DNA of 57,313 bases from JALZAI01 sp038212215 (GCA_038212215.1 JBBQUT010000031.1:1-57313); one strand, 5' to 3'. Shown: positions 33,914 through 42,337, counted from the first letter of the stretch. The notes: generated by a model from the sequence alone, not told the origin. Program-made: numbers and translations.

Positions 33914-34540
33914 CTACCGGTGGCCGAGCGCGGGCACCTGGATCGAGGCGAGCAGCCGCTCCAGCGCGGACTCCACGTCCTCGCGCCACGTCACCAGGCT
34001 CTTCACGTCCAGCCGGAGCCGCGGCGTGCGGTGGTGCGGGCGGACGGTTTTGAACCCGACCGCGAGCAGGAAGTCGGCAGGCACCAGGCAGCCGCGGCTC
34101 GAAGCCTCCGCCACGGCCTTCGTGCGCCCAAAGGCCTCGATCGCCTTGATGCCCCGGCGGGTCACGTCGCGTGCGACACCTTGCACGAGCATCCTGCCCA
34201 GTCCGCCGCCGGTGAATGTCGGCGCGACCCGCACCGACATCAGCAGCACCGCATCCGCGCTGATCGGTGCCGTCGGAAACGCCGTCGAACGCGGCACGTA
34301 GGCGGGCGGGGCGTAGAGAACATGGCCGGCGGGCACACCGTCGAGGTACATCACCTGGCCGCAGCATCCCCATTCCAGCAGCGTCTTGGAGACCCACGCC
34401 TCCTTGTCGACGTCCTGGGTCGCGCCCGCGCTGGCACGCTCGGCGGCGAGCGGGTCAAGCTCCCAGAACACGCAGGAGCGGCATGGCGGCGCAACATCGT
34501 CGAGGTTGTCCAGAGTCAGGTTGACCAGGCGACGCGACAC
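33914..34540 (-). CDS. GNAT family acetyltransferase, Rv3916c-like
   Basis: 208 residues. The GTG start has AAGGAGA six bases upstream. The N-terminus reads LTLDNLDDVAPPCRSCVFWELDP with a Cys pair, then a long GNAT core: LLMSVRVAPTFTGGGLGRMLVQG is the acetyl-CoA-binding strand and loop. C-terminal basic part. Located between cwlM (convergent, 4-bp gap) and the aminotransferase; in mycobacteria the equivalent gene sits next to parB. Acetyl acceptor unknown; the conserved position near the origin suggests a housekeeping role. Confidence 0.8.
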   Translation of the reverse strand: MSRRLVNLTLDNLDDVAPPCRSCVFWELDPLAAERASAGATQDVDKEAWVSKTLLEWGCCGQVMYLDGVPAGHVLYAPPAYVPRSTAFPTAPISADAVLLMSVRVAPTFTGGGLGRMLVQGVARDVTRRGIKAIEAFGRTKAVAEASSRGCLVPADFLLAVGFKTVRPHHRTPRLRLDVKSLVTWREDVESALERLLASIQVPALGHR

Positions 34541-34598
34541 GGTGCTCTCCTTGCCGGGGTGCGGCGCTGCTGGTGGCGAGCCTAACTCGCCAACATGT

Positions 34599-35816
34599 TC
34601 ACAGATCGCCGTCGTAGTTGGCGAGGAACTCGCCGATCCGCCCGATCGCCAGGGTGAGCTCGTCCACCCGGGGCAGGGTGACGATGCGAAGGTGGTCCGG
34701 GCGCACCCAGTTGAAGCCGGTGCCCTGGACGACGAGGACGTGTTGCTCGCGCAGCAATTCCAGGACGAAGGCCTGGTCATCCTTGATCGGGTAGCGGTCG
34801 GCGTCGAGCTTCGGGAACACGTACATGGCGCCCTTCGGCACGACGCAGCTCACGCCCGGGATCGCAGCGAGGGCAGTCAATGCGGCGTCGCGTTGCTCGA
34901 GCAACCGCCCACCCGGCAGGATCAGGTCGCGGATGCTCTGCCGACCACCGAGGGCGATCTGAACCGCATGTTGCGCTGGGACGTTGGCGCACAACCGCAT
35001 GTTGGCCAGGATCGCGATGCCTTCCAGGTAGCTGCTCGCGTGCTTCTTCGGCCCGCTGACGAGCAGCCAGCCGGCGCGGAACCCGGCTACCCGGTACGCC
35101 TTGGACAGACCGTTGAAGGTGAGGGTGAACTGATCGGGCGCCACCATGGCGAACGGGGTGTGCTCGGCGCCGTCATAGAGGATCTTGTCGTAGATCTCGT
35201 CGGCGAGCACGACCAAACCGTTCTCCCGCGCGATCAACGCTATCTCCTGCAATACCCTTAGGGGGTATACGGCACCGGTCGGGTTGTTCGGGTTGATCAC
35301 GACGATCGCCTTGGTCTTCGCGGTGACCTTGGCGCGCAGATCGTCCAGATCCGGCAGCCAGCCGGCCGACTCGTCGCACAGATAATGCACCGGGCGGCCA
35401 CCGGCCAAGGACGTGGCCGCAGTCCACAGCGGGTAGTCCGGGGTGGGAATGAGTACTTCGTCGCCGTTGTCCAGCATTGCCTGCAGCGCCATGGCGATCA
35501 ACTCACTGGCGCCGTTGCCGAGCCAGACGTCGTCGGGATCGTCGATGTCGAGTCCGCGCTGCTGATAATGCTGCACGATCGCCGTGCGCGCCGAGAGCAG
35601 GCCCTGCGAATCCGAATACCCCTGGGCGTGCGGCAGGTTGCGGATGACGTCGATCAGGATCTCCTCCGGCGCCTCGAAACCGAACGGCGCAGGATTGCCG
35701 ATGTTCAATTTGATGATCCGGCGGCCCTCCTCTTCGAGCCGCTTGGCCTCCTCGAGCACCGGACCACGGATGTCGTAACAGACGTCCTCGAGCTTGCGTG
35801 ATTGCCGCAGATCCAC
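34599..35816 (-). CDS. PLP-dependent aminotransferase, AlaA/AspC-like
   Basis: 405 residues, fold type I. IIKLNIGNPAPFGFEAPEEI begins the domain; the cofactor Asp-Tyr region is VVLADEIYDKILYDG, and the PLP lysine is in FNGLSKAYRVAGFRAGW. Sequence flavour matches glutamate-pyruvate aminotransferases (AlaA) such as Rv0337c. The GTG start has AAGG upstream. It is divergent from a nitroreductase with a 47-bp gap. Aminotransferase and nitroreductase together separate the cwlM-side GNAT from parB, unlike in mycobacteria. Confidence 0.9.
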   Translation of the reverse strand: MDLRQSRKLEDVCYDIRGPVLEEAKRLEEEGRRIIKLNIGNPAPFGFEAPEEILIDVIRNLPHAQGYSDSQGLLSARTAIVQHYQQRGLDIDDPDDVWLGNGASELIAMALQAMLDNGDEVLIPTPDYPLWTAATSLAGGRPVHYLCDESAGWLPDLDDLRAKVTAKTKAIVVINPNNPTGAVYPLRVLQEIALIARENGLVVLADEIYDKILYDGAEHTPFAMVAPDQFTLTFNGLSKAYRVAGFRAGWLLVSGPKKHASSYLEGIAILANMRLCANVPAQHAVQIALGGRQSIRDLILPGGRLLEQRDAALTALAAIPGVSCVVPKGAMYVFPKLDADRYPIKDDQAFVLELLREQHVLVVQGTGFNWVRPDHLRIVTLPRVDELTLAIGRIGEFLANYDGDL

Positions 35817-35863
35817 CGGTCAACCTTCGCACACTTGAGATCGGGCACTGGCAGGGTAGGCGC

Positions 35864-36463
35864 ATGCAACTACGCGATGCCGTGCGTCGCCGCAGGATGG
35901 TGCGCAGCTATGACCCGTCCCGGCCCGTCCCGCGCGAGGTACTCGACGAATTGCTCGATCTGGCACTACGGGCACCCTCCGCGGGCCACACCCAGGGGTG
36001 GAACTTCCTGGTCCTCGACGAGCCCTCGGCACTGGATACGTTCTGGCGCGCGACGACCGACACCACCGCGCCCGACGATTGGCTGCTCAGGATGCAGACC
36101 GCGCCCGTCCTCGTCATCTGCTTTTCGGACAAGATCGCCTACCTCGATCGGTATGCCGAGCCCGACAAGGGCTGGATCGACCGCGACGAGTCGCGCTGGG
36201 TCGTTCCCTACTGGCACATCGACACGGGCATGGCCGCCATGATCCTGCTGCTCGCAGCGGTCGACGCGGGGCTGGGGGCATGTTTCTTCGGGGTGCCCGG
36301 CTCGCGATGGGCACAGCTGCGGGCGGCGTTTCGCGTACCGGAACGACTCAGCCCCGTCGGCGTGATCAGCCTGGGCTACCCGGCCGCTGACCTTCGCTCC
36401 CCGTCGCTGCGCCGCGGACGACGCCCGCAAGTAGAAGTCGTGCGTTACGGCTCGTTCGACTGA
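35864..36463 (+). CDS. Nitroreductase family protein
   Basis: 199 residues. FMN-binding nitroreductase fold: RRRRMVRSYDPSRPVP at the N-terminus, LALRAPSAGHTQGWNFLV, the middle DTGMAAMILLLAAVDAGLGA and the C-terminal PVGVISLGYPA. It may reduce nitro compounds or quinones, or act as a dehydrogenase; the family name does not fix the substrate. ATG 35864 was preferred to 35798, which would overlap the divergent aminotransferase. The last 19 bp overlap the convergent parB. Confidence 0.87.
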   Translation: MQLRDAVRRRRMVRSYDPSRPVPREVLDELLDLALRAPSAGHTQGWNFLVLDEPSALDTFWRATTDTTAPDDWLLRMQTAPVLVICFSDKIAYLDRYAEPDKGWIDRDESRWVVPYWHIDTGMAAMILLLAAVDAGLGACFFGVPGSRWAQLRAAFRVPERLSPVGVISLGYPAADLRSPSLRRGRRPQVEVVRYGSFD

Positions 36464-37593
36464 TCACGCAGGCCTTGCCCCGCTGCAGCGTTCAGATCTA
36501 CGACGGCGTTCGGATCTACGACGGCGTTCGGATCTACGGCGTCGAGCCGGGCGGTCAGGTGCGGTGCCATGGCGGAGACGATGCGCTCCAGGTCGTCGAT
36601 GGAGGCGAATTCGACGATGATCTTGCCCTTCCGCCGTCCGAGATCGACGCGCACCCGGGTGTCGAACACGTCCGACAGGCGCTCGGCCAGGTCGATGATG
36701 GCTGGCGCGCTGACCTGGCGGGCCGGAGCACGACGGCTGGCGCGCCTGCCTGCGTGGCCGTGCACAGCCAGCGTGACCAGTTCCTCGGTGGCGCGTACGG
36801 ACAGCCCTTCAGCGACGATGCGGGCGGCCAGTTCCTCCTGCTCGGCCGCACCAACCTGAGCATGACCGGCACCAGCATGACCGGCACCGTCGCTGAGGGC
36901 GAGTAACGCGCGCGCATGGCCCGCGCTCAATACTCCTGCGGCAACCCTGCGCTGCACGGCAATGGGGAGGTTGAGCAGCCTAATGGTGTTGCTGACCTGC
37001 GGGCGGCTGCGCCCGAGGCGGGTTGCGAGCTCGTCATGCGTCGAGCCGAACTCCTCGAGTAATTGTTGGTACGCCGCAGCTTCTTCGAGCGGATTGAGCT
37101 GGGCACGGTGCACGTTCTCGAGCAGCGCGTCGCGAAGCATGGCATCGTCGGCCGTGGTCCGGATAATGGCGGGAATGTCGCTCAGGCCCGCGGCTGCGGC
37201 CGCCCGCAGCCGGCGCTCCCCCATGACGAGCTCGTAACCGCCGTCCGTTTCGCGCACAACGACCGGTTGCAGTACACCGAACTCGCGAATCGAGTGAGCC
37301 AATTCGGCGAGGGTGTCCTCGTCGAACACTTGGCGGGGTTGCTTGCTGTTCGGCCGGATCGCGCCGATGGGCAGCTCGGCGAAGCGAGCGCCGGCGACCG
37401 GAGCGAGTCCGGAGTCTGCCGCGTCGTCGAGTGATGCGGGAGCAGGCGTGCCGTGCCAACCAGCGACGTCCAGGACGTCCTCGCCCCTCGGCTGCGTGGT
37501 CACCGCAACATCAGCACCATTCGCCTCGACGGCGCTCGAGGGGATCAAGGCGCCCAGACCCCGCCCGAGGCCACCGATGCGTGGTCTGCTCAT
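36445..37593 (-). CDS. parB: Chromosome partitioning protein ParB
   Basis: 382 residues. CTPase and parS-binding protein. N-terminal GGLGRGLGALIP, then the ParB/Srx domain (IRPNSKQPRQVFDEDTL, GVLQPVVVRE, GERRLRAAAAAG) with the arginine patch ENVHRAQLNPLEEAAAY. A helix-turn-helix follows (LGRSRPQVSNTIRLLNLP), then a C-terminal dimerisation domain. The tail contains DPNAVV repeats from DNA duplication. It begins one base after the parA stop, so the two are an operon. Confidence 0.96.
   Translation of the reverse strand: MSRPRIGGLGRGLGALIPSSAVEANGADVAVTTQPRGEDVLDVAGWHGTPAPASLDDAADSGLAPVAGARFAELPIGAIRPNSKQPRQVFDEDTLAELAHSIREFGVLQPVVVRETDGGYELVMGERRLRAAAAAGLSDIPAIIRTTADDAMLRDALLENVHRAQLNPLEEAAAYQQLLEEFGSTHDELATRLGRSRPQVSNTIRLLNLPIAVQRRVAAGVLSAGHARALLALSDGAGHAGAGHAQVGAAEQEELAARIVAEGLSVRATEELVTLAVHGHAGRRASRRAPARQVSAPAIIDLAERLSDVFDTRVRVDLGRRKGKIIVEFASIDDLERIVSAMAPHLTARLDAVDPNAVVDPNAVVDLNAAAGQGLRDQSNEP
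36495..36544. repeat. 18-bp tandem repeat in the parB 3' end
   Basis: Two perfect copies of gatctacgacggcgttcg and a partial third, encoding PNAVVD units in the C-terminal tail of ParB. Variation here would change tail length without breaking the frame. Confidence 0.9.
36859..36888. repeat. 15-bp tandem duplication in parB
   Basis: Two perfect copies of agcatgaccggcacc, encoding the AGHAGAGHA stretch between the helix-turn-helix and dimerisation parts of ParB. Confidence 0.9.
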
Positions 37594-38589
37594 CTACGCA
37601 CCCGCTTTCGTTGGTATCGGCAGCCGGCCGCGTTCGGCAATCTCACGCGCCGCCTGAAGATAGCCCACCGCGCCGCGGGATCCCGCGTCGTAGGTGATCA
37701 CCGTCTGCCCGAAGCCAGGTGCCTCGGAGACCCTGACATTGCGTGGAATCACCGATTGGACCACCAACTCACCGAAGTGCTGCCGGACCTCTGCGGCGAC
37801 CTGGTCGGCTAGTCGGGTTCGGCTGTCGTACATCGTGAGCAGCACCGTGCTGACCGCCAGGCGCGGATTCAGGTGCGCTCGCACCAGTTCCACGCTATTG
37901 AGCAATTGAGCCAGCCCTTCCAGTGCGTAGTACTCGCACTGGATCGGGATGAGCACCTCGCGGGCGGCGACCAGAGCGTTCAGGGTGAGCAGTCCCAGCG
38001 ACGGGGGGCAATCGATGATGAGGTAATCCGGCGCGCTGCCGTCCGCAACGGCAGCCTCGAGGTAGGCACTCACGGCGCGCTGCAGGCGATACTCCCGCGC
38101 AACCTGCGAGGTCAGTTCGATGTCGGCGCCGGCCAGGTCGAGCGTGGCGGGCACGCATTTGAGAGTGTCGGCGAACTCGGTGGTCGCCGTGACATCGGCA
38201 ATCGGGCGACCGGACAGCAGCACGTCATAGACCGACGAAGTGCCGACGGAGTGGTCGATGCCCAACGCGGTGCTGGCATTGCCCTGCGGGTCCAGATCGA
38301 GGACGAGTACCCGTAGCCCGTGCAGGGCCAGCGCGGCTGCGATGTTGACCGCGGTCGTGGTCTTGCCAACCCCGCCTTTCTGATTGGCCACGGCCATCAC
38401 CCGGGGCTGTAGCGGGCGGGGCCACTGCTCCTGGCGAATATTGCGCACGCGCACGGCGTGTGCGGCTTCCCTGGCAATCGGCGTATCGAAGGCTGCGTCC
38501 AACGAGAAGGACCCGCGTGAATCGAGTCGTGTTTCACGTGAAACATCGTCAGCCACCCCGTCCGTCGATTGGGCCGGTAGCTGTGTCAT
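37594..38589 (-). CDS. parA: Chromosome partitioning ATPase ParA
   Basis: 331 residues. Deviant Walker A in VANQKGGVGKTTTAVNIAAAL, Walker B LIIDCPPSLGLLTLNAL and the DLDPQGNAST motif. The N-terminal 65 residues are a polar extension that includes the codons of a parS site. GAGGAGG precedes the ATG, which overlaps the rsmG stop as ATGA. Works with ParB and parS to place origins during division. Confidence 0.96.
   Translation of the reverse strand: MTQLPAQSTDGVADDVSRETRLDSRGSFSLDAAFDTPIAREAAHAVRVRNIRQEQWPRPLQPRVMAVANQKGGVGKTTTAVNIAAALALHGLRVLVLDLDPQGNASTALGIDHSVGTSSVYDVLLSGRPIADVTATTEFADTLKCVPATLDLAGADIELTSQVAREYRLQRAVSAYLEAAVADGSAPDYLIIDCPPSLGLLTLNALVAAREVLIPIQCEYYALEGLAQLLNSVELVRAHLNPRLAVSTVLLTMYDSRTRLADQVAAEVRQHFGELVVQSVIPRNVRVSEAPGFGQTVITYDAGSRGAVGYLQAAREIAERGRLPIPTKAGA
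38530..38545. promoter_or_regulatory. parS: parS centromere site
   Basis: The sequence tgtttcacgtgaaaca is a perfect 16-bp palindrome and equals the consensus parS. It lies inside the 5' coding part of parA (codons for VSRET). ParB would load here, about 3.8 kb from dnaA. Confidence 0.95.
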
Positions 38590-39356
38590 CGGTTTCGCCT
38601 CCTCGTGTTCCCGTGCCGGCGAGTGCGCGGTCGTGTGACGACCACGACGTTCACGGCGGGCTCAACAAGTCCTACGCCGCATTCGACGATGCGCACGTCT
38701 GCCACACCGAGGCGGCGCAGGGTGGGCGCATGCTCGTCAAGTTCGGCGGACGCATTGGCGCCTTTCACTGCGGCGAGTTGGCCGCCGGGTGCGAGCAGGG
38801 GCAGGCACCAGCCGACGAGGCGGTCCAGCGGCGCCACCGCCCGCGCGATCACCCAGGGCGCGTTGCCCAGTTGCGGCTGTAGCGCCTGGTCCTCGGCCCG
38901 CCCCCGCGTGACGCGGACCTGAGTGCCAAGGTCAAGCGCCTCGATCACCTCGGCAAGAAAGTCCACCCGGCGCTGAAGCGGTTCGAGGAGATCCACCGAC
39001 ACGTCCGGCCGGCGCAACGCAATCACGATGCCCGGCAGACCGGCGCCGGACCCGACATCGACAACCCGCGTCGATGACGGGAACAGTTCGGTCACCACCG
39101 CGCAGTTGAGCAGGTGGCGGCTCCACAGCCGCTCGGGCTCGCGCGGCCCGATCAATCCGCGGGTCACCCCGGCACCGACCAACAACTCGGCGTAGCGCGC
39201 TACGAGCGACAGCCGTGCGCCGAAGAGCGTTTCGGCAGCTGCCGGCGTCGCCTCGATCGCTACCGCCTCCCGATCGGTTGTGTGGTCAGCGATCGACGAG
39301 CACGACCACGCAGCGGTTCGGGTCTTCGCCTTCGGACTCGCTGTAAACGCCATCAA
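38586..39356 (-). CDS. rsmG: 16S rRNA (guanine-N7) methyltransferase RsmG (GidB)
   Basis: Methylates G527-equivalent of 16S rRNA. VVDVGSGAGLPGIVIALRRP is the AdoMet-binding motif; LWSRHLLNCAVVTELFP and NAPWVIARAVAPL are RsmG signatures. The start is uncertain. The only canonical in-frame starts (ATG 39356 and 39353, TTG 39359) lie about 70 bp inside jag and lack a ribosome-binding site. An ATC at 39257 has GGGAGG eight bases upstream, lies 28 bp after the jag stop and would give 223 residues, the usual family length. I give the canonical bounds and flag the ATC. Confidence 0.88.
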   Translation of the reverse strand: MMAFTASPKAKTRTAAWSCSSIADHTTDREAVAIEATPAAAETLFGARLSLVARYAELLVGAGVTRGLIGPREPERLWSRHLLNCAVVTELFPSSTRVVDVGSGAGLPGIVIALRRPDVSVDLLEPLQRRVDFLAEVIEALDLGTQVRVTRGRAEDQALQPQLGNAPWVIARAVAPLDRLVGWCLPLLAPGGQLAAVKGANASAELDEHAPTLRRLGVADVRIVECGVGLVEPAVNVVVVTRPRTRRHGNTRRRNR

Positions 39357-39861
39357 TCGCGGCGACGGTGTCGTGGACGACCTTGCGCTCGAAGGGGTTC
39401 ATCGGCGCGAGGCGGGTCTGCTCGCCAGAGCTACGCACCCGCTCGGCAGTCTCGGCAGCCAGCGCGGCGAGTTCCGTGCGACGCGCCTGCCGGTGGCCGC
39501 TGACGTCGAGCATCAATCGGCTGCGGTTTCCCGTCTTCTGGGCGACCGCCAATCGGGTAAGTTCTTGCAGCGCGTCCAGCGTCTCGCCATTGCGTCCGAT
39601 GAGTGCCGTCAGGCCTTTGCCGATGATGGCAACCATCGCGCGGTCATTTTCGACGTCGAGGTCTATGTCACCGTCGTAGTCGACGATGTCGAGCAACCGT
39701 TCAAGGTAGTCCGCGGCGATGTCACCCTCGTTGATCAGAGCCGCATTCGGGGCGCCCTCGTCAACGTCAGGGTCTGGTGTGGCGCCCTCGCCGGGTATTT
39801 CGGAGCTCCCGATTTCGGGGCTCGCCAGGTCGCGGGCGGCGTCCTGCACCGTCTCAGCCAT
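39286..39861 (-). CDS. jag: Jag/KhpB family RNA-binding protein
   Basis: 191 residues. An acidic N-terminal tail of about 50 residues, then a KH domain (VENDRAMVAIIGKGLTALIG and RNGETLDALQELTRLAV), then an R3H domain ending in PNRCVVVLVDR with MNPFERKVVHDTVA. In other bacteria it pairs with KhpA and affects cell division and envelope genes. Lies between yidC and rsmG in the conserved origin cluster. Confidence 0.93.
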   Translation of the reverse strand: MAETVQDAARDLASPEIGSSEIPGEGATPDPDVDEGAPNAALINEGDIAADYLERLLDIVDYDGDIDLDVENDRAMVAIIGKGLTALIGRNGETLDALQELTRLAVAQKTGNRSRLMLDVSGHRQARRTELAALAAETAERVRSSGEQTRLAPMNPFERKVVHDTVAAIDGVYSESEGEDPNRCVVVLVDR

Positions 39862-39887
39862 TTGGGTAGATGTCCTTTCGATTGCGG

Positions 39888-40952
39888 TCAGCGACGCTTT
39901 TTCTTCCCGGGCGGTCGATTTCCGCTCGGACGAGCCGGCCGCTGGCCAGGTCGGGGGGCGGTGGTTCTCGGCGCGACACCCGGGCCGGAAGTCGGCTCGC
40001 CGGCCTGATCCGGTTTCGTGCCGGCCGAGGCATCCGCAGCGTCCTTGATCAAAGTTGCGCGCCCGCGTGGGTCACGGGTCGGGCGTTGGCCGACCTTGGG
40101 AGCGAGCGTCTTACCCACGGCCCCCACCTGCGGGGTTTCTTTCGGAACGTGCGGGTGGTACCGGTTGATGTACATCTGCTGCAACAGCGTCCACACGTTG
40201 CTCGTGAACCAATAGAGCAGCACACCCAGCGGGAAGATGAAACCCGAGAAGAGCACCGACACCGGGATGAACACCTTCATCAGCCGCTGAATGGTGGCCG
40301 CCGAGCCGGTCGGAACCGTCGTCATCCGTGACATCGCCAGGCGCTGCGTGAAGTACGTCGCCGCGGCGCTGATAACCACCAGAACCAGAGTGACCGCGCG
40401 GGTCGCCGACACATCGCCGCCGAGTTTGTGGATGGTGTCCACCGCGTCGTGCAGCGACGCAGCCAGCGGCGCCCCGAACAGCTTGGCTTGGGCCGCGTTG
40501 CAGGTCTGGTCGTGATTGAACGTGTACAGCTTCAGCAGTTTGCCGGTATAGCCGTTGCCCTGACCGCACTTACCGACCGAATTCGCCAGGTGCCGCAAAA
40601 CGTGGAACAGCGAGATGAAGATCGGGATTTGCAGGAACATGGGCAGGCACCCGGACAGTGGGTTGAAGCCCTGCTCCTGCTGCAGCTTCATCATCTGTCG
40701 CTGCTGCTCGGCGCGGTCGCTCTTGTACTTCTCGCGTACCGCCTGCAGCTTGGGCTGCATCTCCTGCATGTGCCGCTGGTAGTGCACCTGCTTGATGAAG
40801 AGCCGGAACAGCAGCAGACGCGCGGTCACGACGAGGAAGACGATCGACAGCGACCAGTTCAGTCCGCCTGACGGGGCGAAACCCAGGGCCGTGAACAGCT
40901 GGTGCCAGCGCAACAGCACCCACGACACCGCGGTGTACAGAAAGTCAAACAC
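39888..40952 (-). CDS. yidC: Membrane protein insertase YidC
   Basis: 354 residues. Five membrane segments are seen: the first is SWVLLRWHQLFTALGF, then a cytoplasmic coiled region rich in Gln and Lys (LQAVREKYKSDRAEQQRQMM), the motif FNPLSGCLPMFLQIPIFISLF, and later helices VLFSGFIFPLGVLLYWFTSN. The tail is basic and proline-rich, which can contact ribosomes. GTG start with AGGAG eight bases upstream. 10 bp from yidD. Confidence 0.95.
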   Translation of the reverse strand: MFDFLYTAVSWVLLRWHQLFTALGFAPSGGLNWSLSIVFLVVTARLLLFRLFIKQVHYQRHMQEMQPKLQAVREKYKSDRAEQQRQMMKLQQEQGFNPLSGCLPMFLQIPIFISLFHVLRHLANSVGKCGQGNGYTGKLLKLYTFNHDQTCNAAQAKLFGAPLAASLHDAVDTIHKLGGDVSATRAVTLVLVVISAAATYFTQRLAMSRMTTVPTGSAATIQRLMKVFIPVSVLFSGFIFPLGVLLYWFTSNVWTLLQQMYINRYHPHVPKETPQVGAVGKTLAPKVGQRPTRDPRGRATLIKDAADASAGTKPDQAGEPTSGPGVAPRTTAPRPGQRPARPSGNRPPGKKKRR

Positions 40953-40962
40953 TCAACTACTC

Positions 40963-41238
40963 CTAGGCTGCGTCACGGGTAAGTCCGCTGGTGTGCGTCA
41001 TAGCCGCCGGTGAAACGGCTGGCGGCACCGGGTCGTGCCCGCCGGCATGGAACGGGTGACAGCGCAGCAGCCGCCGCACTGCCAGCCAACTGCCCCGAAG
41101 CAGGCCGAAACGTTCGACTGCCTGGGCAGCATAGGCGCTGCACGACGGGGTGTAGCGGCAGGTGGGCGGGAAGGCCGGGCTGATCACCCGCCGGTACCAG
41201 TTGATCGCACTCAGCGCGGCGCGGGCTGCAGCGCTCAT
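40963..41238 (-). CDS. yidD: Membrane protein insertion efficiency factor YidD
   Basis: 91 residues. INWYRRVISPAFPPTCRYTP and SCSAYAAQAVERFG are the family hallmarks, followed by the RRLLRCHPFHAGGHDPVP block. The ATG overlaps the rnpA stop as ATGA. Helps YidC-dependent insertion; likely at the inner face of the membrane through an amphipathic helix. Confidence 0.95.
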   Translation of the reverse strand: MSAAARAALSAINWYRRVISPAFPPTCRYTPSCSAYAAQAVERFGLLRGSWLAVRRLLRCHPFHAGGHDPVPPAVSPAAMTHTSGLTRDAA

Positions 41239-41579
41239 CCGGGGGTGCGGCGTAATCGGGTGAGCGCCGCATCGAGGTCGCGTCCCAGTTCTGCCGAGGA
41301 CGCCACAGCCGCCTCCGGCAAGGCGCGCACGACCGTTGTGCTGCCGGGTTCGAACTTGTCCAGGCGGAGGGTCAATTGGGCGCGCAAGCGTCGGCTGACC
41401 CGGTGCCGATGCACGCTGTTGCCGACAGCCCGGCTCACGACAAGGCCGATCCGGGCGGGTTCCGCGCTGTCGCCTGCCCGCTGGTGCAATACCACGACAC
41501 CGCGGCGACACCGCGCACCAGCACGAATGACCGACGTGAATTCCGTCGAGCGACGCATCCGGTACGCAGCCGGCAGCAC
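41235..41579 (-). CDS. rnpA: Ribonuclease P protein component
   Basis: 114 residues, basic. RMRRSTEFTSVIRAGARCRR at the start, RIGLVVSRAVGNSVHRHRVSRRLR as the RNR motif. Protein subunit of RNase P, which trims tRNA 5' ends. GTG start, weak GAGG site. Between rpmH and yidD as is universal. Confidence 0.95.
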   Translation of the reverse strand: MLPAAYRMRRSTEFTSVIRAGARCRRGVVVLHQRAGDSAEPARIGLVVSRAVGNSVHRHRVSRRLRAQLTLRLDKFEPGSTTVVRALPEAAVASSAELGRDLDAALTRLRRTPG

Positions 41580-41607
41580 CGCGCCTCAGCCCCGGGTCGT
41601 GGACCGG

Positions 41608-41745
41608 TCAGGCCGACAGCTCGCGGCGTCCTTTGCGCCGCCGAGCGCCGACGATGGCGCGGCCGGCGCGAGTACGCATCCGCAGCCGGAAACCATGAGT
41701 CTTGGCACGGCGGCGGGTGTTCGGCTGAAAGGTGCGCTTACTCAC
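41608..41745 (-). CDS. rpmH: 50S ribosomal protein L34
   Basis: 45 residues: SKRTFQPNTRRRAKTHGFR followed by LRMRTRAGRAIVGARRRKG is the invariant L34 sequence. GTG start with a GGAG site. First gene of the minus-strand cluster diverging from dnaA. Confidence 0.97.
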   Translation of the reverse strand: MSKRTFQPNTRRRAKTHGFRLRMRTRAGRAIVGARRRKGRRELSA

Positions 41746-41899
41746 GGTCGGTTCTCCATCGCCTAGGACGTTCTCGAAACAGCCTCTCCGGGTGGCCGCC
41801 AGGTGCAGCCTGTCGCCCGGACTCAGCAGAAGGCAGGCAATCCTCATCGACAAGCAGGGCGTCATCGACTCGCGTTTACCCGGCCTCGGGTGCCGATCG

Positions 41900-41908
41900 T
41901 TGTCCACG
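41900..41908 (+). promoter_or_regulatory. DnaA-box-like site
   Basis: TTGTCCACG, one mismatch from the actinobacterial box TTGTCCACA. Confidence 0.5.
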
Positions 41909-42122
41909 GTACGGATCGGGGTTGGCACCGGTCAAACTGCACGCGCGGCAATGTCGAACCGCGTGATGCTACGGCGCCTTGCGGCGGGTTCGGCGGCGAC
42001 ACGCCGTGCTCTATTGTCCCCGGTCCCGGGCGCTGTTAGGTTCCGCCGAACATGTAGCCCGAGCGGTGTGACGCCGGTCTGTCACCGCACTGGCAATGCC
42101 GGGCAGCCCTGCGTACACAGAC

Positions 42123-42131
42123 TGTGGGTAA
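42123..42131 (-). promoter_or_regulatory. DnaA-box-like site
   Basis: Reads TTACCCACA on the minus strand, one mismatch from TTATCCACA. Confidence 0.45.
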
Positions 42132-42328
42132 CCCTGTGCATTTCCGACCGTGCGCATTTCGATTTGTCGCGCCCGACATGAGAAGGTCTGAGGGTCGAGA
42201 TCGCCCAAGGTAAGCGGACCGGGTGCACCCAATGGGGCGGCGATGCGCGACTGGCGAGCAACGTTGTGATGGGTTGTAGTGGCGCGTCCGAAGTGGTAGC
42301 TCAAGTGATGGCGGGAGTGGACTCGATC

Positions 42329-42337
42329 TGTGGACGA
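42329..42337 (-). promoter_or_regulatory. DnaA-box-like site over the dnaA start codon
   Basis: Reads TCGTCCACA on the minus strand, one mismatch from TTGTCCACA, and covers the GTG start codon of dnaA. Binding of DnaA here could block translation start or transcription. Confidence 0.4.

Larger units (their letters stand above)
41746..42329. other. Non-coding region upstream of dnaA
   Basis: 584 bp between the divergent rpmH and dnaA genes with no supportable gene. It must hold both promoters; a candidate dnaA promoter is TTGTAG (42274-42279), 17 bp, TAGCTC (42297-42302). Two DnaA-box-like nonamers lie within it and a third overlaps the dnaA start codon. Confidence 0.7.

Noticed and set aside
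41608..41928. 106-residue version of L34
   Set aside because: The first 61 residues are non-conserved leader; L34 begins at GTG 41745 with a GGAG site.
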